Source of the DNA: JAZDOH01 sp043798815
Lineage (GTDB): Bacteria > Patescibacteriota > Gracilibacteria > UM-FILTER-43-11
Length of the DNA stretch: 9,397 bases
NCBI GenBank assembly: GCA_043798815.1
Contig: JAZDOH010000045.1
Coordinates: 1 to 9,397, forward strand
Direction: 5' to 3'
How positions within the stretch are numbered: position 1 is the stretch's first letter; each line of letters starts with the position of its first letter. The notes under the pieces were generated by a model, which worked only from the letters and a program-made list of their open reading frames with translations, had not been told where the DNA came from and searched no databases. The position numbers were made by a program, and so were the translations under genes. This document shows, piece by piece, positions 1 through 6,127 of the stretch.

Positions 1-1
1 G

Positions 2-553
2 GGGTACATCGCCCAGCCGCACACGTCGGCGGGGCGCGTGCCGACGAGCCGGGCGTATCGGATGATGGTGGATCAAATACAACCGGATCAACGTCTGTTC
101 GCGAAGGTTCGGCAGGATTTGGATCGGGTTCGTAAACACTACCTTCTTCAGCGGACCAAGGAACAGCTTTATGAAATCGTAGCCATTTTGGCCGCGGCCA
201 CCCAAAATGTGAGCTTTGCCACCCTTCCGGAACTGGAACGCGTGTTTTATGTGGGCGTGGGAAATATTTTAAAGAAACCTGAATTTTCCTCGGATCCCGC
301 GGCGACTACACGGGTGGTGGAAACCCTGGAACACAATCTTTATGACGCGTTGTGCGAACTGGAAGTCCGGCCGGAAGGGGCTGTGTATATTGGAGAAGAA
401 AATCTCATTCCTGAATTCCAGAGCTGTTCCCTCCTTGCCATTCCGTACAAACACAATGGGTTTAAAGGAGTGCTGGGAATTTTGGGACCCACGCGCATGG
501 ATTACGCGTACAATTTGGCGGCGCTCAAAGCCGTTCTTGAACTCCTTAATTAA
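2..553 (+). CDS. hrcA: Heat-inducible transcription repressor HrcA, 3' part (N-terminus cut by window edge)
   Basis: HrcA represses chaperone operons by binding the CIRCE operator as a dimer. The reading frame is open from base 2 and begins inside the winged-helix domain with GYIAQPHTSAGRVPTSRAYR, the family's wing signature, so the true start lies upstream. The C-terminal part carries other HrcA hallmarks: a stretch ending NILKKPEFS, the segment IGEEN, CSLLAIPY, and GPTRMDY close to the end. Only 183 residues lie from the wing motif to the stop, where family members that I remember have about 270. Most of the central region between the helical linker and the NILKKPEF segment is absent, with no frameshift visible. 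The gene stops with TAA 5 bases before ruvC, so the two are probably cotranscribed. The usual partners grpE and dnaK are not downstream. Family assignment is very secure; regulon and dimerisation mode are not known from this sequence. Confidence 0.93.
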   Translation, partial: GYIAQPHTSAGRVPTSRAYRMMVDQIQPDQRLFAKVRQDLDRVRKHYLLQRTKEQLYEIVAILAAATQNVSFATLPELERVFYVGVGNILKKPEFSSDPAATTRVVETLEHNLYDALCELEVRPEGAVYIGEENLIPEFQSCSLLAIPYKHNGFKGVLGILGPTRMDYAYNLAALKAVLELLN

Positions 554-558
554 AACCC

Positions 559-1047
559 ATGGCTGTTTTTTTGGGAATTGATCCGGGTTTGCTCACCATT
601 GGGTTTGGGGTTGTTGAGGGCGAACGGGACGATTATAAATTCGTGGATTGCGGCGTCATCAAAACGAGTCCGGCCGATTCCCTGGCGGAACGGTTGGCCA
701 TGATCCAAAAAGATTTGGCTGATTTAATCAAAACCTTTCATCCCGTCGCCGTTGGGGTGGAGGAACTGTTTTTCGCTAAAAACGTGACAAATGCAATCAA
801 AGTAGCACATGCGCGCGGGGTGATTTTGCTGGAAGCGGCTCGGGCTGGCCTTCCGGTTCTTGAGTTCACGCCCCTGCAAGTTAAAAGCAACATTTGCGGC
901 TACGGGAAAGCGGAAAAACAGCAAATGCAGTCCATGATCCAAAAAACACTGGGGCTTTCTCGCGTTCCAAAGCCTGACGACGCCGCGGACGCGCTGGGGG
1001 TTGCCTTATGCACCGCACGTGTGTTTGTATCGCGGCAAAAAATTTGA
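559..1047 (+). CDS. ruvC: Crossover junction endodeoxyribonuclease RuvC
   Basis: RuvC is the dimeric nuclease that resolves Holliday junctions after RuvAB branch migration. The product has 162 residues, close to the usual length of about 170. The four acidic catalytic residues line up with the E. coli enzyme: D8 in LGIDPG, E68 in GVEELFF, and D141 and D144 in DDAADAL. The family segment AKN (73-75) and the ARG at 85-87 are also present, followed by QVKSNICGYGKAEK, which matches the region that contacts DNA. The ATG lies 5 bases after the hrcA stop with no Shine-Dalgarno sequence before it, and the stop is TGA. ruvA and ruvB are not in the window. Complete and apparently functional. Confidence 0.96.
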   Translation: MAVFLGIDPGLLTIGFGVVEGERDDYKFVDCGVIKTSPADSLAERLAMIQKDLADLIKTFHPVAVGVEELFFAKNVTNAIKVAHARGVILLEAARAGLPVLEFTPLQVKSNICGYGKAEKQQMQSMIQKTLGLSRVPKPDDAADALGVALCTARVFVSRQKI

Positions 1048-1079
1048 TACCATCTTTTCCGATAGATGTTTTTTCATTC

Positions 1080-2555
1080 ATGCGTAAATTTTTCGCCATT
1101 CTCGGCGGTCTGGTTCTAGCGGCGGTTCTTGCCGTTGGTTACCGCGCCTGGAGTCAGGGGGTTGGATGGCAGGAATTGAATGCGGCTAAAATCCGCGAGC
1201 TGGTTTTATCGTTCCGTTCTTCCGAGCCACTCGGCGATGAAGAGGGGGCGCCTAATATCGAAGTGATCCAGCCGGAAGAAGAAAATTTGTCTTACGACGA
1301 ACGGATCAAGAAGGGTGATTACTTTTCTGAACGTGGATTTTTGACGCTGGCGGCCAATGAATACGTGAAGGCGGCGAACCTGGAATCGGATCGGACGGAA
1401 CCTTACTTTAAATTGATCCAAACCCATTTTGCCCTGGGCGATTACGAAAAGGCCCGCCGGAATGTGGATACCTTGCTGTTGCTGGAACCTCAAAATCCAC
1501 AGGCTCAATTGTGGGGAGTGCATTTGGATTTAAAACAGGGCCATTTGCCGGAAGCCCAGGCGTCGATCGATCAGCTCTCCCAAAAGTTCAGCGATGACCC
1601 CCAACTGGATTATCTCAAGGGAATTTTTGCAATTTTAAACAACAATTACGATGCAGGGAAACAATCGCTCCGAAAGGTCGTGAACGAATCCCCTACCCCG
1701 GATTTTCTGGAAAAAACGAATCGACTGTTGGAGGCTTACCGCGAATTTGAATTCGCCCAAGCCGCCGAGCCCCTGTACCTCGGAGAACTGTTGGCTCGCG
1801 CGTTCAACCAAAATAAAGATTACGAATGGGCGATCTTTAAACTCAAAGAAGTCCTGCGCACCCGATCTGACCTCCGTGACTCATGGATTTTGCTCGGCTT
1901 CTCTTATCTGAACTTGGGAGAACATTACTTTGCCCTGACGGCTTTTGAGAAAGCCTACCAACTCGATTCTGAATGGCCCGCCACCCAGTACTTTTTAGGA
2001 CTGACGCATCAGGAATTGGGCGACACGGAAAAAGCCATCCTGTATCTGAATTACGCCCTGAGTAATCAATTCGAACCTCAGCTCGCGGTCAAACAAAAAC
2101 TGGCTGAGCTTTATATGGATACCAAAAATTACTCCGAGGCCGCCCGGCTTTACGGGGAAATCCTGAAAATGAATCCCACCGACATCCAGGGATTTGTTAG
2201 CCCCATTTGGCTGCAGCTGGATATTTTGAATCAACCGGAAGAAGCGCTCAAGCTGGCTCAGTTGGCCTGGAACGCGTTCCCTAACCACCCCATGGCGCAT
2301 AACTTGCTCGGCTGGGCTCAAGTTGGCACGGGCGACTGGGATGAGGCGGAAAAGAACCTTAAAAAAGCTCTCGAACTCGATCCGAATTTGGCCGCCGCCT
2401 ATCTGAATCTTGGAAAACTGTATGAAAAGCAAACCCGACCTGAAGAAGCCAAAACCGCGTATCAAAAAGCTTATGAACTGGATTCCAACGGTTCCATTGG
2501 CCAGTCCGCGGCCGCACGATACAATGACTTATTGGGACTTGGAACCAAAAACTAA
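1080..2555 (+). CDS. Membrane-anchored tetratricopeptide repeat (TPR) protein
   Basis: The product has 491 residues. The ATG at 1080 was chosen because it gives a clean N-terminal anchor (basic MRK, then a hydrophobic helix at about residues 4-21); a longer frame from 1008 would overlap ruvC and bury this helix. After an acidic linker, about 10-11 TPR units fill roughly residues 65-485. The best are the last ones, for example the unit containing DEAEKNLKKALELDPN and the next containing PEEAKTAYQKAYELDSNG, with the usual Gly/Ala/Pro spacing. TPR arrays are protein-binding scaffolds; the likely topology is a single anchor with the array outside the membrane, but this is inferred. The gene starts 32 bases after ruvC, and its stop abuts the ATG of the next membrane protein with no gap, which suggests translational coupling and a shared role. 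Binding partners cannot be named. Confidence 0.88.
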   Translation: MRKFFAILGGLVLAAVLAVGYRAWSQGVGWQELNAAKIRELVLSFRSSEPLGDEEGAPNIEVIQPEEENLSYDERIKKGDYFSERGFLTLAANEYVKAANLESDRTEPYFKLIQTHFALGDYEKARRNVDTLLLLEPQNPQAQLWGVHLDLKQGHLPEAQASIDQLSQKFSDDPQLDYLKGIFAILNNNYDAGKQSLRKVVNESPTPDFLEKTNRLLEAYREFEFAQAAEPLYLGELLARAFNQNKDYEWAIFKLKEVLRTRSDLRDSWILLGFSYLNLGEHYFALTAFEKAYQLDSEWPATQYFLGLTHQELGDTEKAILYLNYALSNQFEPQLAVKQKLAELYMDTKNYSEAARLYGEILKMNPTDIQGFVSPIWLQLDILNQPEEALKLAQLAWNAFPNHPMAHNLLGWAQVGTGDWDEAEKNLKKALELDPNLAAAYLNLGKLYEKQTRPEEAKTAYQKAYELDSNGSIGQSAAARYNDLLGLGTKN

Positions 2556-3107
2556 ATGACCTTATTTAATTTTCACTATCATCCTTTTTTTAAACCTTTT
2601 CTGGTTCTTTTGGTGATAGGCCAATTGGCTTTTGCGCTGTTCAGTTCCGGATATACCGCTCCGCGTCATGAAGGGCGAATTTTTGCCACCATCGGCGTTA
2701 AGTTGGGGGAGCAGGTCGATCTGAGTAAACTGAATGAAGCGGCTCACTACTTTGGCCAAACCATCATCGGCTGGACCAAATTCCCTCATTTTTTGGAGCA
2801 GATGAAAGCCAAAGCCACCTTGCCAGCGGACGTCGGGTTTTCCGCCCACATGCAGGAACGCCAAAACATAGTCTTTACATTCACTTCTGTAGAACCTCTC
2901 ACTCAGGATCACTTGAACGGGGCGCGGGATTACCTGCAAAGCAAACTCACTGAATACAACCGCTCCTCTAGCACGGGATTCACGCTGAGCAATGTGGATT
3001 ACGAAATCCTTGAAACCACCAGATCCTACGCCTCGGGCGCTTTGCTCACTTTGATTGTCTCGGCAGGCCTTGTCCTCGTTTGGATTTACGGAAAATTTTT
3101 GCTTTAA
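2556..3107 (+). CDS. Two-helix membrane protein, Wzz/chain-length-determinant-like topology (function unknown)
   Basis: The product has 183 residues with a hydrophobic helix at about 12-30, an outer-facing soluble domain at about 31-158, and a second helix at about 159-179 ending almost at the C-terminus. A short cytoplasmic N-terminus, two flanking helices and an extracytoplasmic loop is the architecture of Wzz/YveK-type polysaccharide copolymerases. The segment VFTFTSVEPLTQDHLNGARD (106-125) resembles the stretch in those proteins just before the long helices. The loop is shorter than usual and no diagnostic proline-rich motif is obvious, so the family is only a suggestion. The ATG follows the stop of the TPR gene directly, and the TAA overlaps the dut stop on the other strand. 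A partner role with the TPR protein at the envelope is the most reasonable reading. Confidence 0.75.
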   Translation: MTLFNFHYHPFFKPFLVLLVIGQLAFALFSSGYTAPRHEGRIFATIGVKLGEQVDLSKLNEAAHYFGQTIIGWTKFPHFLEQMKAKATLPADVGFSAHMQERQNIVFTFTSVEPLTQDHLNGARDYLQSKLTEYNRSSSTGFTLSNVDYEILETTRSYASGALLTLIVSAGLVLVWIYGKFLL

Positions 3108-3532
3108 CCCGTGCTGCCAAAGCCTCCGCGGGTGGGTTTTTTGATTTGTTTCACTTCTTTGAATTTGGCGCGATCCACGCGAACAAATAGCCCCTGGGCG
3201 AGCTTGGTCCCTCGCTCGACGGTGACGGGTTTTTGAGTGAAATTAAAAACCTGAATTTTCACCTCGTCGTTTTCGCCGCAATAATCCTGGTCGATGATGC
3301 CGATGCCGTGTGGTTTGGTGAGCCCGTGTTTGCGTGGCATGGAGCTTCTGGCCGCGACGATGAGCGCGTAGCCTTTGGGCACTTCCACAATCACATTGGC
3401 AGGGATCAGGGCAATTTCACGAGTGTTGATGGTGACGGTTTCGCGGCTTAGCAAATCAAACCCCACCGCCCCCTGTGTTTCATATTGGGGCAGGGGTAAC
3501 GTTGGATCAATGCGTTTGAGACGTACCTTCAT
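3104..3532 (-). CDS. dut: Deoxyuridine 5'-triphosphate nucleotidohydrolase (dUTPase)
   Basis: dUTPase hydrolyses dUTP to dUMP and pyrophosphate, keeping uracil out of DNA and supplying dUMP for thymidylate synthesis. The product has 142 residues, the normal size for the trimeric all-beta family. All five motifs can be found: I GAVGFDL (21-27), II ARSSM (61-65), III GIIDQDYCGE (78-87) with D81 as the expected catalytic base, IV ERGTKLAQG (106-114), and V RGGFGSTG (135-142) at the extreme C-terminus. Motif II has RSSM rather than the common RSGL, and motif III has a cysteine (DYCGE) where arginine or glutamine is usual; these look like lineage variants. The ATG lies 2 bases after the rplA stop, so the gene is very probably the last in the ribosomal protein operon. 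Its stop overlaps that of the convergent membrane-protein gene. Confidence 0.95.
   Translation of the reverse strand: MKVRLKRIDPTLPLPQYETQGAVGFDLLSRETVTINTREIALIPANVIVEVPKGYALIVAARSSMPRKHGLTKPHGIGIIDQDYCGENDEVKIQVFNFTQKPVTVERGTKLAQGLFVRVDRAKFKEVKQIKKPTRGGFGSTG
3107..3142 (+). terminator. Putative intrinsic terminator of the hrcA-ruvC-TPR run, inside dut
   Basis: On the plus strand ACCCGTG (3107-3113) can pair with CGCGGGT (3127-3133), giving 7 base pairs including one G-U around a 13-base loop. GGG and then six T residues (3137-3142) follow. An alternative pairing joins AACCC with the GGGTT that leads directly into the T run. The position, directly after the stop at 3107, fits a terminator for the upstream plus-strand genes. 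The same bases encode the end of dUTPase on the minus strand. Moderate confidence because the loop is large and there is a 3-base spacer in the main fold. Confidence 0.5.
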
Positions 3533-3534
3533 AC

Positions 3535-4236
3535 TTAAAGGTTGGCCATGGTTTCCGAGGCGTTCAGCCGAATGCCGGGAGCCATGGTAGAAGTTATGGT
3601 GATCGAATTGACGTAAGTCCCCTTTACACCTCCAGGACGGCTGTCGCGGATGGCCTTGAGCAGGGTTTTTAAGTTGTTTTCCAATTCCGCGTCCGGGAAG
3701 GAGACTTTTCCAAAAACCATGTGCACATTCCCCTCTTTGTCATTGCGGTATTCCACGCGGCCTTTTTTAAGCTCCGTCAGAGTCTTTTTAACATCGGTGG
3801 TCACCGTGCCCGATTTGGGATTGGGCATCATGCCTTTTTGCCCCAGGGTTTTGGCTACCTTTCCTAAATGCCTCATCACATCGGGGGTCGCGATGATGAT
3901 GTCGTAATTGATTTTTCCCTTTTCAAATTCTCCAATCAGATCCTCGAGGCCTGCCTTGGTGGCTCCGGCCGCGAGCGCTTCTTTGACTTTGTCATCCGAC
4001 ACCACAGCGGCGATTTTATAGGATTTTCCCGTGCCATGAGGAAGCACGACGGTTCCGCGAAGACTTTGATCGTCTTTTTTGGAATCCAGGCTCAAATTCA
4101 TATGAAGTTCGGCGGTTGCGTCAAACTTTACCGGATTCGTTGCTTTGAGCAATGCGATGGCTTCGGCTAAAGAATAAAAGGACTTTCCCTGGAGTTTTTC
4201 CAGAGCTGCCCGATACTTTTTACTGCGTCCTGACAT
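3535..4236 (-). CDS. rplA: Large ribosomal subunit protein L1
   Basis: L1 binds 23S rRNA to form the mobile stalk that helps release deacylated tRNA from the E site, and in many bacteria it represses translation of its own mRNA. The product has 233 residues, the normal full length. Family landmarks include the N-terminal basic segment with KKYRAALEKL, the segment GQKGMMPNPKSGTVT, and the C-terminal KGTYVNSITITSTMAPGIRL. The gene sits downstream of rplK in the conserved order, with a 59-base gap that carries an L1-type hairpin. dut follows after 2 bases. No Shine-Dalgarno sequence precedes the ATG. Confidence 0.97.
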   Translation of the reverse strand: MSGRSKKYRAALEKLQGKSFYSLAEAIALLKATNPVKFDATAELHMNLSLDSKKDDQSLRGTVVLPHGTGKSYKIAAVVSDDKVKEALAAGATKAGLEDLIGEFEKGKINYDIIIATPDVMRHLGKVAKTLGQKGMMPNPKSGTVTTDVKKTLTELKKGRVEYRNDKEGNVHMVFGKVSFPDAELENNLKTLLKAIRDSRPGGVKGTYVNSITITSTMAPGIRLNASETMANL

Positions 4237-4250
4237 AAGAGTGTGATTGC

Positions 4251-4280
4251 GTGGTACTAGCGGCTTTCGAGGCCTCCCAC
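4251..4280 (-). promoter_or_regulatory. L1-binding mRNA hairpin between rplK and rplA (translational operator)
   Basis: Read on the minus strand, the 30 bases start GTGGGAGGC, carry the loop CTCGAAA, then GCCG, CTAGTA and finally CCAC. GTGG pairs with CCAC (4 base pairs) and GGC with GCC. The asymmetric internal loop between the stems has GA on one side and GCTAGTA on the other. The pattern GGAGGC...GCCG with an A-rich internal loop is, as I recall it, the L1 recognition motif shared by 23S rRNA helix 76-78 and by L1 mRNAs such as that of Methanococcus. It ends 14 bases before the rplA ATG, in position to block initiation when L1 is in excess. L1 binding is inferred from motif and place only. 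Confidence 0.62.
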
Positions 4281-4295
4281 TAAAATAAATTTTAA

Positions 4296-4721
4296 TTAAT
4301 CTCCAATGGTCACGCCCATGCTGCGAGCGGTGCCGGCGATAATGAGCATCGCGGCTTCCACGTCATTGGCGTTCAGATCCGGCAACTTTTTTTCAGCGAT
4401 CTCGCGCAGTTTGGCGCGGGGCAATACGCCCACTTTTTCTTTGTGAGGCACTCCGCTCCCCTTTTTCAATCCGATGGCCTTTTTGATCAATTCGGCCGCA
4501 GGAGGGGTTTTAGTGATGAACTTGAATGTGCGATCTTCGAACACCGTGATTTCCACGGGGATGATGGTGTCGCCTTCCACTTTGGTACGTTCATTAAATT
4601 GGGAACAAAATTCCTGGATGTTGAGCCCATGTTGACCCAAGGCAGGACCTACTGGTGGAGCTGGGTTGGCCTTTCCGGCAGGAATTTGAAGCTTGACGAT
4701 GGTCTTGATTTTTTTAGCCAC
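4296..4721 (-). CDS. rplK: Large ribosomal subunit protein L11
   Basis: L11 forms the GTPase-associated centre with 23S rRNA and the L10-L7/L12 stalk. The product has 141 residues, exactly the usual size. The proline-rich N-terminal domain is clear (PAGKANPAPPVGPALGQHG, residues 14-32), followed by the linker with TPPAAELIKKA and the RNA-binding C-terminal domain ending AGTARSMGVTIGD. The start codon is GTG, giving the standard MAKKIKTIVKLQ N-terminus. It lies 13 bases after the stop of the unknown membrane-anchored gene, instead of directly following nusG as in most bacteria. Confidence 0.97.
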   Translation of the reverse strand: MAKKIKTIVKLQIPAGKANPAPPVGPALGQHGLNIQEFCSQFNERTKVEGDTIIPVEITVFEDRTFKFITKTPPAAELIKKAIGLKKGSGVPHKEKVGVLPRAKLREIAEKKLPDLNANDVEAAMLIIAGTARSMGVTIGD

Positions 4722-4734
4722 GGGATGAAGTAAA

Positions 4735-5307
4735 TTAAGAACTAAATAAAACGGTTGAGGTGGTGATTAAACTTTTGACGACTTGGAAGTCTTGAGGAGA
4801 GTTTTTATCGAATTGGAAACCAAACACATTGTCTTTGATCTGAACCATCAGAAAGGAATATTCGGGAGCGTTCAGGTCATTGAAGTAAAAGCTTCCGTCT
4901 CCGAACTCGTTGGTCTCATTCAGGCTTTCCGTGGCGTCCAGTGTTTCCAGGAATTTGAGCTTGAGGTTGAGGTAGTTCAGGCCGCCCTGATCTTTTTTCC
5001 CCTGAATTTCGTAGAGCATCAGTTGATTGGCGCCCGGTTTTTCCAACCGGCTTTGATACACGCGCAACTCGGGAAGACCCGTCACATCAATCTTTTCAAA
5101 CAGATGAGTGGTTCGGATCCGCCGGGCCAGAGAATATTCGAGAGCCAGGGGATCTTTTTTAAGGAGAGATTCCGTGTAGTTCGGGGCTGCATCAGGGCTT
5201 GAAACGGTTGAGCCTGAGCGAAGGTGCGAAATATTGAACGTGTAGTCCGCAGCCGCGAACAGAAGTATGAGGATTAAAAGAACAATGGCAAAGGAGGATC
5301 GTTTCAT
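4735..5307 (-). CDS. Unknown membrane-anchored or secreted protein inserted between nusG and rplK
   Basis: I do not recognise this family. The product has 190 residues: MKRSS, then a hydrophobic helix at about residues 5-22 that could be a signal peptide or single anchor (no lipobox cysteine), a polar linker rich in Ser, Pro and Asn, and a folded-looking domain from about residue 45 with alternating hydrophobic strands (for example LNYLNLKLKFLETL and YSFLMVQIKDNVFGFQF). There are no cysteines or histidine clusters suggesting an enzyme. The ATG at 5307 was chosen over a longer frame beginning at 5361 because that extension lies wholly inside nusG and would place 18 polar residues before the helix. 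It starts 1 base after the nusG TGA and ends 13 bases before rplK, so it is almost certainly part of the operon. The role is unknown; nothing ties it to transcription or ribosomes except position. Confidence 0.85.
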   Translation of the reverse strand: MKRSSFAIVLLILILLFAAADYTFNISHLRSGSTVSSPDAAPNYTESLLKKDPLALEYSLARRIRTTHLFEKIDVTGLPELRVYQSRLEKPGANQLMLYEIQGKKDQGGLNYLNLKLKFLETLDATESLNETNEFGDGSFYFNDLNAPEYSFLMVQIKDNVFGFQFDKNSPQDFQVVKSLITTSTVLFSS

Positions 5308-5308
5308 A

Positions 5309-5920
5309 TCACTTTTTTTTGACCTGTGTAAAGTCCAATTCAATGGGGGTTTCACGGTCAAAAATGGAAACCAGCACTTTCACTTTGCCTTTTTCGGGGT
5401 CCACCTTGTCTACAATTCCGTCGTAATTGGCAAAAGGACCGCTTGTGATCGCCACGTGTTCACCCAGTTTGAATTCGATTTTGAATTTGGGTTCCCCGGC
5501 GCCGGTGCGCTTTTCAATGATTCCGTATTCTTCCGGGGTGACGGGAACGGGGATGTTGCCCGACCCCACAAATCCGGTGACGTTGGGGGTGTTTCGCACC
5601 ACGTACCAGGAATCATCCGTCACAATCATTTCTACCAATACATAACCGGGGAAAATGCGGCGCTTTTCCTGCACCGGTTCCCCGCGCTTGATGACGATTT
5701 GGCTTTCTTTAGGGACGCGAATGTCAAAAATATAATCCTGCATGTTTAAAGCGTCGATGCGCTGGCGCAGGGCTTTTTCCACGGCGTCTTCATAACCGGA
5801 ATACGTGTGCAACACGTACCAGTGCCGGCCGGTTCCTTTGGCCTGCTTTCCCTGGGACGTTCCCCAATGGGGACGTTCCATTTTTTCACCCTGAGAACCA
5901 GAAGCGGTGGATTTTGACAT
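5309..5920 (-). CDS. nusG: Transcription termination/antitermination protein NusG
   Basis: NusG binds the clamp helices of RNA polymerase, modulates pausing and Rho termination, and links transcription to the ribosome. The product has 203 residues, slightly longer than the usual 180 or so because of a polar, low-complexity N-terminal extension of about 31 residues. The NGN domain covers about 32-137 with WYVLHTYSGYE at its start and IFPGYVLVEM (89-98) in its core. The KOW domain covers about 150-200 with VAITSGPFANYDGIV. The C-terminus ends in three lysines before TGA. Met14 could be an alternative start. The gene follows secE after a 12-base gap in the standard order. Confidence 0.97.
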   Translation of the reverse strand: MSKSTASGSQGEKMERPHWGTSQGKQAKGTGRHWYVLHTYSGYEDAVEKALRQRIDALNMQDYIFDIRVPKESQIVIKRGEPVQEKRRIFPGYVLVEMIVTDDSWYVVRNTPNVTGFVGSGNIPVPVTPEEYGIIEKRTGAGEPKFKIEFKLGEHVAITSGPFANYDGIVDKVDPEKGKVKVLVSIFDRETPIELDFTQVKKK

Positions 5921-5922
5921 GC

Positions 5923-5932
5923 GCTTTAAAGC
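5923..5932. repeat. 10-base perfect palindrome in the secE-nusG gap
   Basis: GCTTTAAAGC fills 10 of the 12 bases between the secE stop and the nusG ATG. It is its own reverse complement. In RNA the arms would leave almost no loop, so a stable hairpin is unlikely. It may be chance, or a site that leaves the nusG start exposed without a Shine-Dalgarno sequence. Confidence 0.4.
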
Positions 5933-6115
5933 TTAAAAAACTAAAAGGGATCGATATCCCATGGTGAGCAATTGGTCAATGACGCCCAGCAAAAGTCCGC
6001 TCGCCACCATGAATAAAAACACAATGATCGTGATGCGCACGGCTTGCCGGCGTGTGGGCCAGGTCACGTGATGCAATTCCTGAAGGCTTTCCTGGATATA
6101 GCGTTTTAAAAACAT
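5933..6115 (-). CDS. secE: Preprotein translocase subunit SecE (short single-helix form)
   Basis: SecE clamps the two halves of SecY in the protein export channel. The product has 60 residues, the compact single-helix form found outside the Enterobacteria. The amphipathic N-terminal helix with FLKRYIQESLQELHHVTWPT carries the conserved tryptophan-proline just before the transmembrane segment at about residues 27-48. The ATG at 6115 was preferred; an upstream TTG at 6166 in the same frame would add 17 residues lacking family similarity and would run through the hairpin at 6146-6169. nusG follows after 12 bases. Confidence 0.92.
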   Translation of the reverse strand: MFLKRYIQESLQELHHVTWPTRRQAVRITIIVFLFMVASGLLLGVIDQLLTMGYRSLLVF

Positions 6116-6127
6116 AAATTGAAAATT

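Noticed and set aside
1045..1047. UGA recoded as glycine, as in Gracilibacteria
   Set aside because: ruvC and nusG end at TGA at the expected family length, with the next ATG close behind, and no gene has an internal TGA.
5308..5361. N-terminal extension of the unknown membrane-anchored protein
   Set aside because: It lies entirely within nusG in another frame, and the shorter start gives a normal signal/anchor sequence.
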